Shown one piece after another: positions 1 through 6,914 of a stretch of 49,730 bases of DNA. The number at the start of each line of letters is the position of its first letter. Within the stretch, counting starts at the first letter, position 1. Source of the DNA: an uncultured Eubacteriales bacterium (lineage in GTDB: Bacteria > Bacillota > Clostridia > Oscillospirales > Oscillospiraceae); assembly GCA_900540635.1 (NCBI GenBank), contig UQGU01000015.1:1-49730 (forward strand). Reading direction: 5' to 3'. The position numbers and the translations under genes were made by a program. The notes beneath the pieces were generated by a model, which saw only the letters and a list, made by a program, of their open reading frames with translations, ran no database searches and was not told the DNA's origin.

Positions 1-55
1 AAGACAGAGGCCTCTCACGCCTTTAACATCGGTTCGAATCCGGTACGGGTCACCA
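1..55 (+). tRNA. tRNA-Glu (anticodon CTC), 3' part
   Basis: The window opens inside this tRNA. An anticodon arm is visible with stem GAGGC/GCCTT and loop CTCTCAC, which gives anticodon CTC (glutamate). A T-arm follows (ATCGG, loop TTCGAAT, CCGGT), then the 3' acceptor strand ACGGGTC, discriminator A, and an encoded CCA at 53-55. The 5' acceptor strand and D-arm lie outside the window, so the acceptor pairing cannot be tested. It sits about 110 bases upstream of a 5S rRNA gene that has its own promoter. Confidence 0.88.
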
Positions 56-82
56 CTTCTTTTCTTCAAGAGAAATATTCTC

Positions 83-111
83 TTGACATTATGGCGCGAA
101 AGCGCTATAAT
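83..111 (+). promoter_or_regulatory. Consensus sigma-A promoter for the 5S rRNA gene
   Basis: A perfect -35 TTGACA (83-88) and a perfect -10 TATAAT (106-111) are separated by 17 bp. The predicted start is near 118, leaving about 50 nt of leader before the mature 5S. The leader contains a small hairpin (GTGG..CCAC, about 147-162) that could serve in 5' processing. Consensus strength suits a stable-RNA gene. Confidence 0.85.
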
Positions 112-168
112 CCAAAGGTCACAGGCGAAAGCCTTTGACATAAAAGTGGCTTAAAGGCCACCATATAA

Positions 169-283
169 GTTGGTTTTGATTGCAGCGAGGGTCCACCTGT
201 TCCCATCCCGAACACAGAAGTTAAGCTCGCTTGCGCCGACAATACTTGCAGGGTGACTTGCCGGGAAGATAGGTAAAGCCAAC
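169..283 (+). rRNA. rrf: 5S ribosomal RNA
   Basis: The terminal helix closes GTTGGTTTT at 169-177 with AAAGCCAAC at 275-283. Between them are the universal 5S blocks CGAACACAGAAGTTAAG, GCGCCGAC..TACTT and GGGAAGATAGG. Length is about 115 nt, normal for 5S. It is not preceded by 16S or 23S in this window: a tRNA-Glu, and then its own promoter, lie directly upstream, so it looks like an independently transcribed copy. Open reading frames over it are spurious. Confidence 0.9.
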
Positions 284-291
284 ACGATTAG

Positions 292-318
292 ACCGCTTCG
301 ATTCTCGAAGCGGTTTTT
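292..318 (+). terminator. Rho-independent terminator after 5S rRNA
   Basis: Inverted repeat ACCGCTTCGA / TCGAAGCGGT with a 3-base loop, followed directly by a T-run. It lies 8 bases after the 5S 3' end. Confidence 0.9.
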
Positions 319-392
319 CTGTTTCTTTGTAACCCTGAGCTTTCGCTTCCTGTCTACCAAGGTGTAGGGACCTACAGAAAGGACGTGATACT

Positions 393-947
393 TTGACGGA
401 TACACAGATCATAGAACTCTATTGGAATCGACAAGAAGATGCGATTTCTGCGACGGCCGCTGTCTATGGAAGCCGACTGCTTGGGCTCTCAAAGTCTATT
501 CTCACCGATCCCGGGGACGCCCAGGAGTGTGTGAACGATACCTATCTTCGGGCATGGAACGCGATTCCACCGGAGAAACCGAAAAGACTCTTCTCGTTTC
601 TGGCCTGTATTTGCCGAAACCTCTCGTTTAATCGATTGGATTGGCAGAAGGCGGCAAAACGGAAGGCAGAGGTTGTAGCTCTTTCGGAGGAATTGGAGCA
701 GTGCATTCCAGACGCCATGGCGGAGACACACTTTCAGAGCCAATATCTGAGAAATCTTCTTAATACGTTTCTTGCTTCTTTGCCGGTAGTGGACCGTTTG
801 ATTTTTCTGCGGCGATACTGGTATGGAGAGCCTGTTTCTCAGATCGCCAAGCAAATGCATATGGGTGAAAGTAAGGCTAAAATCCGGCTTTTCCGCATCA
901 GAGGAAAGCTGCGGGACTTTTTGACGAAGGAGGGAATTGCTGTATGA
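393..947 (+). CDS. ECF-type RNA polymerase sigma factor
   Basis: 184-residue sigma-70 family protein of the extracytoplasmic-function size class. The N-terminal half resembles region 2 (about residues 10-80, with DAQECVNDTYLRAW and the helix RLFSFLACICRNLSFNR). The C-terminal part resembles region 4 (about 125-178, with the helix-turn-helix PVSQIAKQMHMGESKAKIRL). The start is TTG at 393, preceded by an AAAGGA site about 10 bases upstream; no better start is seen. The next gene begins 4 bases before this stop (ATGA overlap), so the two are translationally coupled. That neighbour has a membrane anchor, which fits a sigma/anti-sigma pair sensing an envelope signal. The target regulon cannot be read from the window. 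Confidence 0.85.
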   Translation: MTDTQIIELYWNRQEDAISATAAVYGSRLLGLSKSILTDPGDAQECVNDTYLRAWNAIPPEKPKRLFSFLACICRNLSFNRLDWQKAAKRKAEVVALSEELEQCIPDAMAETHFQSQYLRNLLNTFLASLPVVDRLIFLRRYWYGEPVSQIAKQMHMGESKAKIRLFRIRGKLRDFLTKEGIAV

Positions 948-1195
948 ACGGAAGAGATATTTTGAAGGATCTTTCTTTTATTGACCCAGGATATATCGAA
1001 GCGGCTGCGCCGCTGCCTGTCGAAAAAGGAAATGATGGCTTTAAGCATAAGTTTCTTCTGATTTCTGCCATTGCTGCAACACTGCTGCTTCTGACGGGGG
1101 CGGCTGCCTATACCAAATGGTCTTCCAGCCTCGAAGTCCAGTATCGGCTCAGTGAAGATACAAAAAGCAGGCTGAGCAAAGCGGACTGTCTGTGA
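944..1195 (+). CDS. Membrane-anchored anti-sigma-like protein, N-terminal part (DUF4179-like)
   Basis: 83 residues: a short cytoplasmic N-terminus, one transmembrane helix at about 36-56 (rich in L, A, I), then about 25 extracytoplasmic residues before a TGA. It overlaps the sigma gene by 4 bases. Clostridial ECF sigma genes are often followed by a single-pass protein with a DUF4179-type extracytoplasmic domain, which acts as, or resembles, an anti-sigma factor. Here that domain continues in another reading frame from 1192, and the downstream piece has no signal peptide of its own. I therefore read this as the 5' part of one gene broken by a single-base loss near 1190. A real two-gene arrangement with a GTGA overlap is the alternative. 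Confidence 0.55.
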   Translation: MNGRDILKDLSFIDPGYIEAAAPLPVEKGNDGFKHKFLLISAIAATLLLLTGAAAYTKWSSSLEVQYRLSEDTKSRLSKADCL

Positions 1196-2115
1196 CGTAT
1201 CCTCTGGAAACGGCTCAAGCTGACAGCGGTCTTTCCGTGACAGACCAGGGCATCACTGTTTCCGTGAAGCAGACCCTGATTGATGCCTGGAGCGCACAAA
1301 TCGTTCTCAGCATTCAGGGATTTGAACTTCCTGATGGAGCGTATCCCTATGCCGAAATTGACCAAACAACCTTCGATGGCGGCGAGTTCCACGGTTACGG
1401 AATGAACCACGAATTTTATGACGGGATCTTGGTCAAAGATGATGGAACCTATGCCTATGTAGACGGCGCTTCACCGGAGAAAGGACATTACACGGACAGT
1501 GACGTAGAAGAGGACCATTTCTACAAGGGCCGTTTTAACCTGCCGGATGGGAGCATGGAGCTCACTCTGACTTATCGCTTTGCAGAAACAGACGGCTCCA
1601 TGCTTGGCAGAAATCTGGAGCTGCACATTACCGGCTTTGGCCAGACCACGCCCCGGGGCAGAGCCTGGTTAGATAATAATGTGCTGGTTTCCGGAAACTG
1701 GGATCTGTCCATTCCTCTGAACGGAACGATGGAGACAATTACCAAAACGCCAAACTATAGCCTTCCGTCCGGAGACATCACTCTGGTGACAGCTACCATA
1801 GGCCCTATGTCAGGCGGCTTGGATTTTCGGCTGGACAGCCCTCTGAAAGGGGTGGATACGCCGGAGAACCTTGCGGCAACGGAAGAAATGGAATCCCGGG
1901 AGCCGCGGATCGCTGCGGTGCGATTGAAAGACGGCACGGATATTCCGGTATGGGATACCGATCTGTGCTACCGGGAAGAGGAGAATTGCTTCCATATGAA
2001 TTTCCGGATCAGCGAGAATTTTATTGACCTGTCTCAGGTTTCCGCTTTGGTGTTTCATGATCGAATGATGTGGTCGGGAAAACCGGAAGATTCCATAATT
2101 GTCCCTATTAACTGA
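1192..2115 (+). CDS. Extracytoplasmic DUF4179-like domain, C-terminal part of split gene
   Basis: 307 residues opening at a GTG that overlaps the preceding TGA. There is no signal peptide or membrane segment. It carries SVTDQGITVSVKQT near the start and a beta-rich, acidic body (for example SIQGFELPDG), features I associate with the extracytoplasmic part of ECF-sigma partner proteins. It joins smoothly in sense to the end of the preceding fragment, which supports a frameshifted single protein of about 390 residues. If translated alone it would be cytoplasmic and probably non-functional. The family call rests on recognition by eye; the domain has not been searched. Confidence 0.5.
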   Translation: MTYPLETAQADSGLSVTDQGITVSVKQTLIDAWSAQIVLSIQGFELPDGAYPYAEIDQTTFDGGEFHGYGMNHEFYDGILVKDDGTYAYVDGASPEKGHYTDSDVEEDHFYKGRFNLPDGSMELTLTYRFAETDGSMLGRNLELHITGFGQTTPRGRAWLDNNVLVSGNWDLSIPLNGTMETITKTPNYSLPSGDITLVTATIGPMSGGLDFRLDSPLKGVDTPENLAATEEMESREPRIAAVRLKDGTDIPVWDTDLCYREEENCFHMNFRISENFIDLSQVSALVFHDRMMWSGKPEDSIIVPIN

Positions 2116-2118
2116 AAA

Positions 2119-2152
2119 AACAACGCCCGGCTCCCATGAGTCGGGCGCTGTT
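2119..2152 (-). terminator. Strong inverted repeat, terminator for minus-strand transcripts
   Basis: Arms AACAACGCCCGGCTC (2119-2133) and GAGTCGGGCGCTGTT (2138-2152) form a stable hairpin. The A-run at 2115-2120 becomes a T-run on the minus strand, so it would stop transcripts coming from the broken gene at 2165-2757. It may work in both directions and also close the sigma operon. Confidence 0.6.
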
Positions 2153-2164
2153 GACTGCCTCTTT

Positions 2165-2757
2165 CTATATTTTGCGTTTACGACCAAACCGGTACTCCGT
2201 CCAAATCTCCAGCCCCATAGGCATCAGGCACAAACCCAGATATCCAATAGCCGTCACCACGCCAATCCCGTTCAGGGGCCGCCAGATGATCCTGGGATTA
2301 TACCACATTTTGCTGGCCCCCTGAATCACGCCCATGACCGTCAGGGTGATGCAGGCAAACAGTCCAATCACAAAGGCACGGTCCCGATTGTCAAAGCGGG
2401 AAAATTGAGAAAGCCGTCCGGCCCCACAGCAGGCTTCCACGGGAACGCATGGAGTCGGATTCCAATGCCAAGGTCGAAATCATCCAGGTAGGGGTGGCTG
2501 TTCAGAAGCTCCGTCACCTGATAAGAGGCAGCGATCCGTTTAATTTCCTGCTTGTCCTTGGTCATTTCCGCCAGATCTTCCCGGACGGCCTTTTTCACAA
2601 ACAGGCTCTTGGGGTCCTGGGGCAGCATGGCAAGGCAGCCGTGGAACAGCTCAGAAGACTTGTACTTTTCTACAGGAGCATCACCTTTCCCCGGTAGGGT
2701 CTGCAAACGCCGGAGATAGCCTTTACCCGTCCTTCCTTCGTCAAGCCCCATATTCAT
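2165..2757 (-). pseudogene. Broken gene of unrecognised membrane protein
   Basis: Two minus-strand stretches in different frames appear to belong together. The upstream one (about 2440-2757) encodes a charged soluble segment (SLFVKKAVREDLAEMTKDKQ). The downstream one (2165 to about 2440) encodes two hydrophobic helices (FVIGLFACITLTVMGVI and GIGVVTAIGYLGLCLMPMG) and ends RFGRKRKI plus TAG. The frame changes near 2440. I do not recognise the family. The 5' end runs into the MATE remnant on the other strand with no clear start, so the gene is probably truncated as well as frameshifted. Confidence 0.4.
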
Positions 2758-2799
2758 CGAGTTGCGAAATGCGTAAGTCCGGGGCTGCTGCGCCTTCGT

Positions 2800-3125
2800 C
2801 AGTATGGCCCTGGGCAGAGATGAGCCGGAGAAGGCCAAGCGCAGCGTGGGCAATCATCAATATCATTCTTGACCCAATCTTCATCTTTGCTTTTAAGTGG
2901 GGCATGATGGGCGCGGCTGTCGCTACCGTCATCGGCCAGGTGGTGACGGCGATCCTTGCTGTCTGGTATCTGCTGCATATGCACATCATCAAGCCTGCTG
3001 CATCCCCATTGTGGGCTTTAATATGGGCGCAGGGAAGAAAGAGCGGGTCAAGGCGCTGTTTACGAAGCTTCTGACCTATGAAGCGCTGGTTGGCCTGATT
3101 GCGCTGCTGCTGGTAGAGCTGTGCC
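2800..3125 (+). pseudogene. MATE-family efflux transporter remnant
   Basis: Pieces of a multidrug and toxin extrusion (MATE) transporter survive in at least three frames. They are an ALGRDEPEKAKRS-like segment (about 2808-2850), the hallmark IINIILDPIFIF..GMMGAAVATVIGQ (about 2848-2945), and IPIVGFNMGAGKKERVK (about 3001-3060). In intact MATE proteins (about 450 residues) these blocks lie tens of residues further apart, so the gene has internal deletions as well as frameshifts. It ends by running into a cytidylate-kinase-like fragment. It cannot make a working transporter. Confidence 0.75.
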
Positions 3126-3131
3126 CCCGGC

Positions 3132-3533
3132 AGCTTCCTGGACGCGCTGCTGACAAACCGCAACAGCGGCCCCACCAACGAGGATATTCTCTGGCAGATT
3201 CAATGCAATGTCATTGCGGATCTGGCAAAGAAGGGCCCCTGCGTCATTGTCGGCCGGTGTGCGGACTTTATCCTGAAGGACCGTCCCGATGTTCTGAAGG
3301 TCTTCATTCATGCAGATATGGCCTTCCGGGCAAAGCGCATTGTGGAAGAGTACGGCGAGCGGACCGAGACTCCGGAGCAGCGGCTGAAGGATAAGGATAA
3401 GCGCAGAAGCACCTATTATCGCTTCTACACCGGCCAGAAATGGGGGCAGGTTCAATCTTACGATATGACGCTGAACAGCGAAAAGCTGGGCATCGAAAAG
3501 TGCGCGGAGTTGATTTGCACGATTCTGCCATAA
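3132..3533 (+). pseudogene. Cytidylate kinase-like protein, C-terminal fragment
   Basis: An open frame of about 133 codons carries the signature CVIVGRCADFILKD followed by VFIHADMAFRAKRIVEEYGE and ends ICTILP. This matches the C-terminal two thirds of the cytidylate-kinase-like family (AAA_26 / Cytidylate_kin2). The N-terminal P-loop (GREFGSGG-type) is absent: the frame fuses directly to MATE debris upstream. Internal ATGs, for example at 3318, could allow a short product, but without the P-loop it could not bind ATP. It is best treated as a deletion remnant. Confidence 0.7.
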
Positions 3534-3613
3534 CATTTTTGTGGAATATGCCTATTTGCATGATCTGAGCCCTCTGTGATATCCTTATAGAAAAAGGAAA
3601 AGGAGTTTTTTCT

Positions 3614-3838
3614 ATGAAGGAATACGAGATCCTGGTGGAGACCATCAATCCCTGCGGCGGGGAAGCCCACGCCAAAAAGGAGATTCTTGAGGCAGAGTGC
3701 GAAAGCCCGGAAAGCTACGTGCAGGCCAACGCCCCCTACCCGGTCATGGACCGGGTGCAGACCAAAACCGGCGATTTGCTGATCATCACCGGCGACGGCA
3801 AGGGGAGCATGGTCCGCTACACGTTCACGGAGTGCTGA
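3614..3838 (+). CDS. Small conserved-looking hypothetical protein
   Basis: 74 residues, ATG preceded by AAAAGGAG about 9 bases upstream. The protein is acidic and soluble with no signal peptide or membrane helix; a motif-like stretch is ETINPCGGEAHAKKEI, and it ends VRYTFTEC. The codon use and ribosome binding site look real, and it is the first intact gene after the block of pseudogenes. I do not recognise a function. It is followed by the rplS promoter, so it is transcribed separately or reads into it. Confidence 0.6.
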   Translation: MKEYEILVETINPCGGEAHAKKEILEAECESPESYVQANAPYPVMDRVQTKTGDLLIITGDGKGSMVRYTFTEC

Positions 3839-3902
3839 GCCGATACCTTAGAATTGGATAAAATAACAGCGCAAATATCCAAAGAAATTGCGAAAAAAGT
3901 GC

Positions 3903-3931
3903 TTGCATTTCCTATGATTCTATGCTAAAAT
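3903..3931 (+). promoter_or_regulatory. Promoter of rplS
   Basis: -35 TTGCAT (3903-3908), 17-bp spacer, -10 TAAAAT (3926-3931). The leader of about 75 nt holds a GC-rich hairpin, TGCCGCG..CGCGGGCA (3961-3981), before the AAGGAGG site. Confidence 0.65.
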
Positions 3932-4012
3932 AAGTCGGTCTGAAATCAAGGTGTGTCCTCTGCCGCGAAAAAGCGCGGGCATGAACGCCTAATATTTAAG
4001 GAGGACAATAAA

Positions 4013-4354
4013 ATGGATTTGGTAAAAGCACTGAACAGCCAGTACATGAAGGAAGAGCTGCCCGAGATCCGGGTTGGCGACACCGTCCGTGTGCACGTTC
4101 GCATCAAGGAAGGCGCTCGTGAGCGTATCCAGGTTTTCGAAGGCACCATCATTGCCCGCAAGCATGGCGGCATTGGTGAGACCATCACCGTTCGCCGTGT
4201 TTCCTACGGCGTCGGCTGCGAGAAGGTCTTCCCCCTGCATTCTCCCAACGTGGCTATGATCGAGACCGTCCGTAAGGGCCAGGTTCGCCGCGCGAAGCTG
4301 TACTACCTGCGGGATCGTTTCGGCAAGGCTGCCAAGATCAAGGAGAAGGTTTAA
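4013..4354 (+). CDS. rplS: 50S ribosomal protein L19
   Basis: 113 residues, the normal length for bL19, which sits at the 30S-50S interface of the large subunit. Recognised from PEIRVGDTVRVHVRIKEG, RIQVFEGTIIARK, TVRRVSYGVGCEKVFPLHSP and the basic tail RRAKLYYLRDR. The ATG at 4013 is chosen because AAGGAGG lies 8 bases upstream; an earlier in-frame GTG (3953) has no site. It heads the conserved run rplS-lepB-rbgA-rnhB-yraN, but a terminator directly after it lets it be expressed more strongly than the rest. Strongly biased codons fit high expression. Confidence 0.97.
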   Translation: MDLVKALNSQYMKEELPEIRVGDTVRVHVRIKEGARERIQVFEGTIIARKHGGIGETITVRRVSYGVGCEKVFPLHSPNVAMIETVRKGQVRRAKLYYLRDRFGKAAKIKEKV

Positions 4355-4373
4355 TTCTGCTTTTCATAAAGAA

Positions 4374-4396
4374 AGAGGGCTTTGCCCTCTTTTTTT
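4374..4396 (+). terminator. Rho-independent terminator after rplS
   Basis: AGAGGGC, loop TTT, GCCCTCT, then a run of seven or more T. Confidence 0.92.
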
Positions 4397-4447
4397 ATGC
4401 TCTGACGAAAAATTTGCTTTTTATTTCTGGAAAATACCTACAAGCTG

Positions 4448-4456
4448 TGGTACAAT
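4448..4456 (+). promoter_or_regulatory. Extended -10 promoter upstream of lepB
   Basis: TGGTACAAT forms an extended -10 element (TG, one base, TACAAT). The -35 region at about 4428 is poor, as allowed for extended -10 promoters. It lies just after the rplS terminator and 41 bases before the lepB start, so it would drive lepB-rbgA-rnhB-yraN. Confidence 0.5.
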
Positions 4457-4496
4457 ATTCCATATTGTGCCGGGAGAGAAACAGGAGGGAACAAAC

Positions 4497-5099
4497 GTGG
4501 CGCGATTTGAATCCAAAAAGCAGAAGGAAGAAAATCCGGGGTTTCAAAAGAGTCTTGTGCTGTATCTGCACGATTTGTGCTGGATGCTGTCTGTGGTTAT
4601 GATCGTATTTCTTGTCTTTTTCCGCATCATCGTGGTGTCCGGGCCCTCTATGCGGCAGACGCTGCTGGATGGGGACTATTTGCTTTTGACCGGCAATCTC
4701 TTCTATCGGGAGCCGAAACAGGGGGACATTGTGGTCCTCAGTAAGCAGGCCTATGATCACGGGAAGCCCATTGTCAAGCGCGTCATCGCCACAGAAGGGC
4801 AGATCGTGGATATGGACTTTGAAAACGGTATTGTCTATGTAGATGGCCTCCCTCTGAAGGAGGATTACACCAACACCCTGACCAATCTGGACGAAGGGGC
4901 TGTGTTCCCACAGATCGTGGAGGAAAACTGTGTCTTTGTCATGGGCGATAACCGCAACAATTCCAAGGACAGCCGCTCCCTGGAGATTGGCCAGGTGGAT
5001 AAGCGGGAGATTCTGGGCAAGGTTGCCCTGATTCTCTTCCCGGGCACGGATGGCGGCTCTCAAAAGCGGGATTTTCAGCGAATCGGAAAGGTAAACTAA
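4497..5099 (+). CDS. lepB: Signal peptidase I
   Basis: 200 residues from GTG at 4497, with AGGAGG 8 bases upstream. The enzyme removes signal peptides from secreted proteins at the outer face of the membrane. Order: a charged N-terminus, one transmembrane helix at about residues 29-46, then the catalytic domain. Visible catalytic residues are Ser51 in SGPSM and the general base Lys94 in VKRVIA. The box MGDNRNNSKDSR is also present. A single N-terminal anchor is typical of Gram-positive enzymes. The stop codon overlaps the rbgA start region (TAAATG), so the pair is tightly coupled. Its own promoter probably lies after the rplS terminator. Confidence 0.95.
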   Translation: MARFESKKQKEENPGFQKSLVLYLHDLCWMLSVVMIVFLVFFRIIVVSGPSMRQTLLDGDYLLLTGNLFYREPKQGDIVVLSKQAYDHGKPIVKRVIATEGQIVDMDFENGIVYVDGLPLKEDYTNTLTNLDEGAVFPQIVEENCVFVMGDNRNNSKDSRSLEIGQVDKREILGKVALILFPGTDGGSQKRDFQRIGKVN

Positions 5100-5966
5100 A
5101 TGGAGAATATGAATATTCAGTGGTATCCGGGCCACATGACAAAAACCCGGCGGCAGATCGAGGCAGACCTGAAGCAGGTGGATGCGGTCTGCGAAATCGT
5201 AGACGCCCGGATTCCTCTGTCCAGCCGGAACCCGGATATTGATGCCATCTGCGGCAGCAAACCCAGAATGATCGTCCTGAACCGCATGGACTTGGCAGAC
5301 CCTGCCGCCACAAGCCGGTGGAAAAGCTATTTTGAGAAGAAGGGCATGGCTGTCATTGCCACGGACTGCAAGACCAAGCGGGGCATTTCCGGCTTTACCC
5401 CTGCGGCCCGGAAGGCCTGCGCCGAAAAGCTCCAAAGGGATGCGGCGAAGGGCATGAATAGACCCCTGCGGGTTATGGTGGTAGGGATTCCCAATGTGGG
5501 TAAATCCACCCTCATCAATCAGATTTCCGGCAGAAAAGGCGCCAAGGCGGAAAACCGCCCGGGTGTGACCCGGGGCAAGCAGTGGGTGACGGTGGACGCG
5601 GGATTGCAGCTGCTGGATACCCCGGGAATCCTCTGGCCCAAATTTGAAGACCCTGAGGTTGGCATGATGCTGGCCTTTACGGGGGCCGTCAAGGAGGGCG
5701 TCATCGATGTAGAGGAGCTGGCCTGCCGCCTGATGGAGCTGCTGCTGGAATACTATCCGGAAACACTGAAGGAGCGCTATAAGGTTGAGGCTCCGAAAGG
5801 AACCCGGGGCTACGAGCTGCTGGAAATGGCAGGAAAGAACAGAGGCTATCTGCTTGCCCGGGGGGAGATCCACACGGAGCGGATGGCAAGGGTACTGCTG
5901 GATGAATTCCGCAGCGGAAAACTGGGAAAATTTACCCTGGAGCAGCCCAAGGAGGCAGAGCTATGA
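5100..5966 (+). CDS. rbgA: Ribosome biogenesis GTPase RbgA (YlqF)
   Basis: 288 residues. A circularly permuted GTPase that promotes late assembly of the 50S subunit. The G4 motif (NRMD, residues 61-64) precedes the P-loop GIPNVGKST (129-137); G2 lies in RPGVTRG and G3 is DTPG (173-176). That order, with an N-terminal WYPGHM, is diagnostic of the YlqF class. The ATG directly abuts the lepB stop, and the 3' end overlaps rnhB by 4 bases. Its place behind rplS links it with ribosome synthesis, as in other Bacillota. Confidence 0.95.
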   Translation: MENMNIQWYPGHMTKTRRQIEADLKQVDAVCEIVDARIPLSSRNPDIDAICGSKPRMIVLNRMDLADPAATSRWKSYFEKKGMAVIATDCKTKRGISGFTPAARKACAEKLQRDAAKGMNRPLRVMVVGIPNVGKSTLINQISGRKGAKAENRPGVTRGKQWVTVDAGLQLLDTPGILWPKFEDPEVGMMLAFTGAVKEGVIDVEELACRLMELLLEYYPETLKERYKVEAPKGTRGYELLEMAGKNRGYLLARGEIHTERMARVLLDEFRSGKLGKFTLEQPKEAEL

Positions 5967-6562
5967 GTGAAATCAATCTCTGGGAAATCGAGTCGGAGCT
6001 CCCCTTTGATCTGATCTGCGGTGTGGACGAGGCGGGCAGAGGCCCCCTGGCCGGGCCGGTGTGTGCGGCAGCGGTCATCCTGCCCAAGGGACTGGTGATC
6101 CCGGGGCTGAACGACAGCAAGAAGCTTTCCGACAAGCGCCGCCGGGAGCTGTTTCCAATCATTCAGCAGGAGGCGGTGAGCTTTGGCATTGCTTTTGCAA
6201 GCCAGGAGGAGATTGACGAGATCAATATCCTGCAGGCCACCTTTCTGGCCATGCGCCGGGCGATGGAGCAGCTGAATCCCCAGCCGGAATTCGCCCTGAT
6301 CGACGGCAACCGGGAGACGGACTTCGGCGTGCCCTGCAAGACGGTCATCAAGGGCGACAGCCTGAGCGCCAATATTGCTGCCGCTTCCGTGTTGGCCAAG
6401 GTCACCCGGGACAACTGGATGATGGAAGCTGCGGAAAAATACCCGGGCTATGGCTTTGAAATTCACAAGGGCTATGGCACCAAGGCCCACTATGCGGCCC
6501 TGGAAAAGCTGGGGCCTTGCCCCATCCACAGAAGGTCCTTTTTGAAAAAGCTCTATGGCTAA
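5963..6562 (+). CDS. rnhB: Ribonuclease HII
   Basis: 199 residues. It cuts the RNA strand of RNA/DNA hybrids and removes ribonucleotides misincorporated in DNA. The signature GVDEAGRGPLAGPV places the metal-binding Asp22 and Glu23; IDGN (near residue 113) and the later DNWMMEAAEKYPGYGFE supply the remaining active-site acids. GYGTKAH is the usual C-terminal box. It overlaps rbgA by 4 bases and yraN by 8 bases, so it is translated within the same operon. Confidence 0.96.
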   Translation: MSEINLWEIESELPFDLICGVDEAGRGPLAGPVCAAAVILPKGLVIPGLNDSKKLSDKRRRELFPIIQQEAVSFGIAFASQEEIDEINILQATFLAMRRAMEQLNPQPEFALIDGNRETDFGVPCKTVIKGDSLSANIAAASVLAKVTRDNWMMEAAEKYPGYGFEIHKGYGTKAHYAALEKLGPCPIHRRSFLKKLYG

Positions 6563-6914
6563 TCTTCTGGGCCCCTGGGGAGAAGAAAAGGCAGCGGAAT
6601 TTCTGCGCCGAAAGGGCTATGCACTGGTGGCATCCAATTACCGGTGCAAATTTGGGGAAATTGACCTGATCGTCAAAAACAGGCGCTATCTGGTTTTTGT
6701 GGAGGTCAAGCTGCGCAAAAATGCGGCGTTTGCCCAGGCACGGGAATTTGTGGACTACCGGAAGCAGCAAAGGCTCCGCACCACAGCGTCCATGTACTTA
6801 TCCCGGTATCCCACAAGCTTGCAGCCCCGGTTCGATGTGATCGAAATCTATGCACCCCAGGGAACGGAGACAAAAAAGCTGATTATCAATCATTTGGAGG
6901 ATGCATTTGAATGA
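6555..6914 (+). CDS. yraN: UPF0102 family protein YraN (nuclease-fold)
   Basis: 119 residues, usual family length. The family has a PD-(D/E)XK endonuclease fold; the acidic core GEIDLI..YLVFVEVKLR (about residues 35-56) is intact. A basic helix DYRKQQRLRTTASMYL follows. The cellular role is not settled in any organism; its fixed place after rnhB suggests DNA repair or processing. The start overlaps rnhB by 8 bases, and it overlaps the dipeptidase start by 4. Confidence 0.9.
   Translation: MANLLGPWGEEKAAEFLRRKGYALVASNYRCKFGEIDLIVKNRRYLVFVEVKLRKNAAFAQAREFVDYRKQQRLRTTASMYLSRYPTSLQPRFDVIEIYAPQGTETKKLIINHLEDAFE

Noticed and set aside
151..405. Minus-strand open frames over the 5S gene
   Set aside because: The 5S helix and conserved blocks, promoter and terminator explain this sequence.
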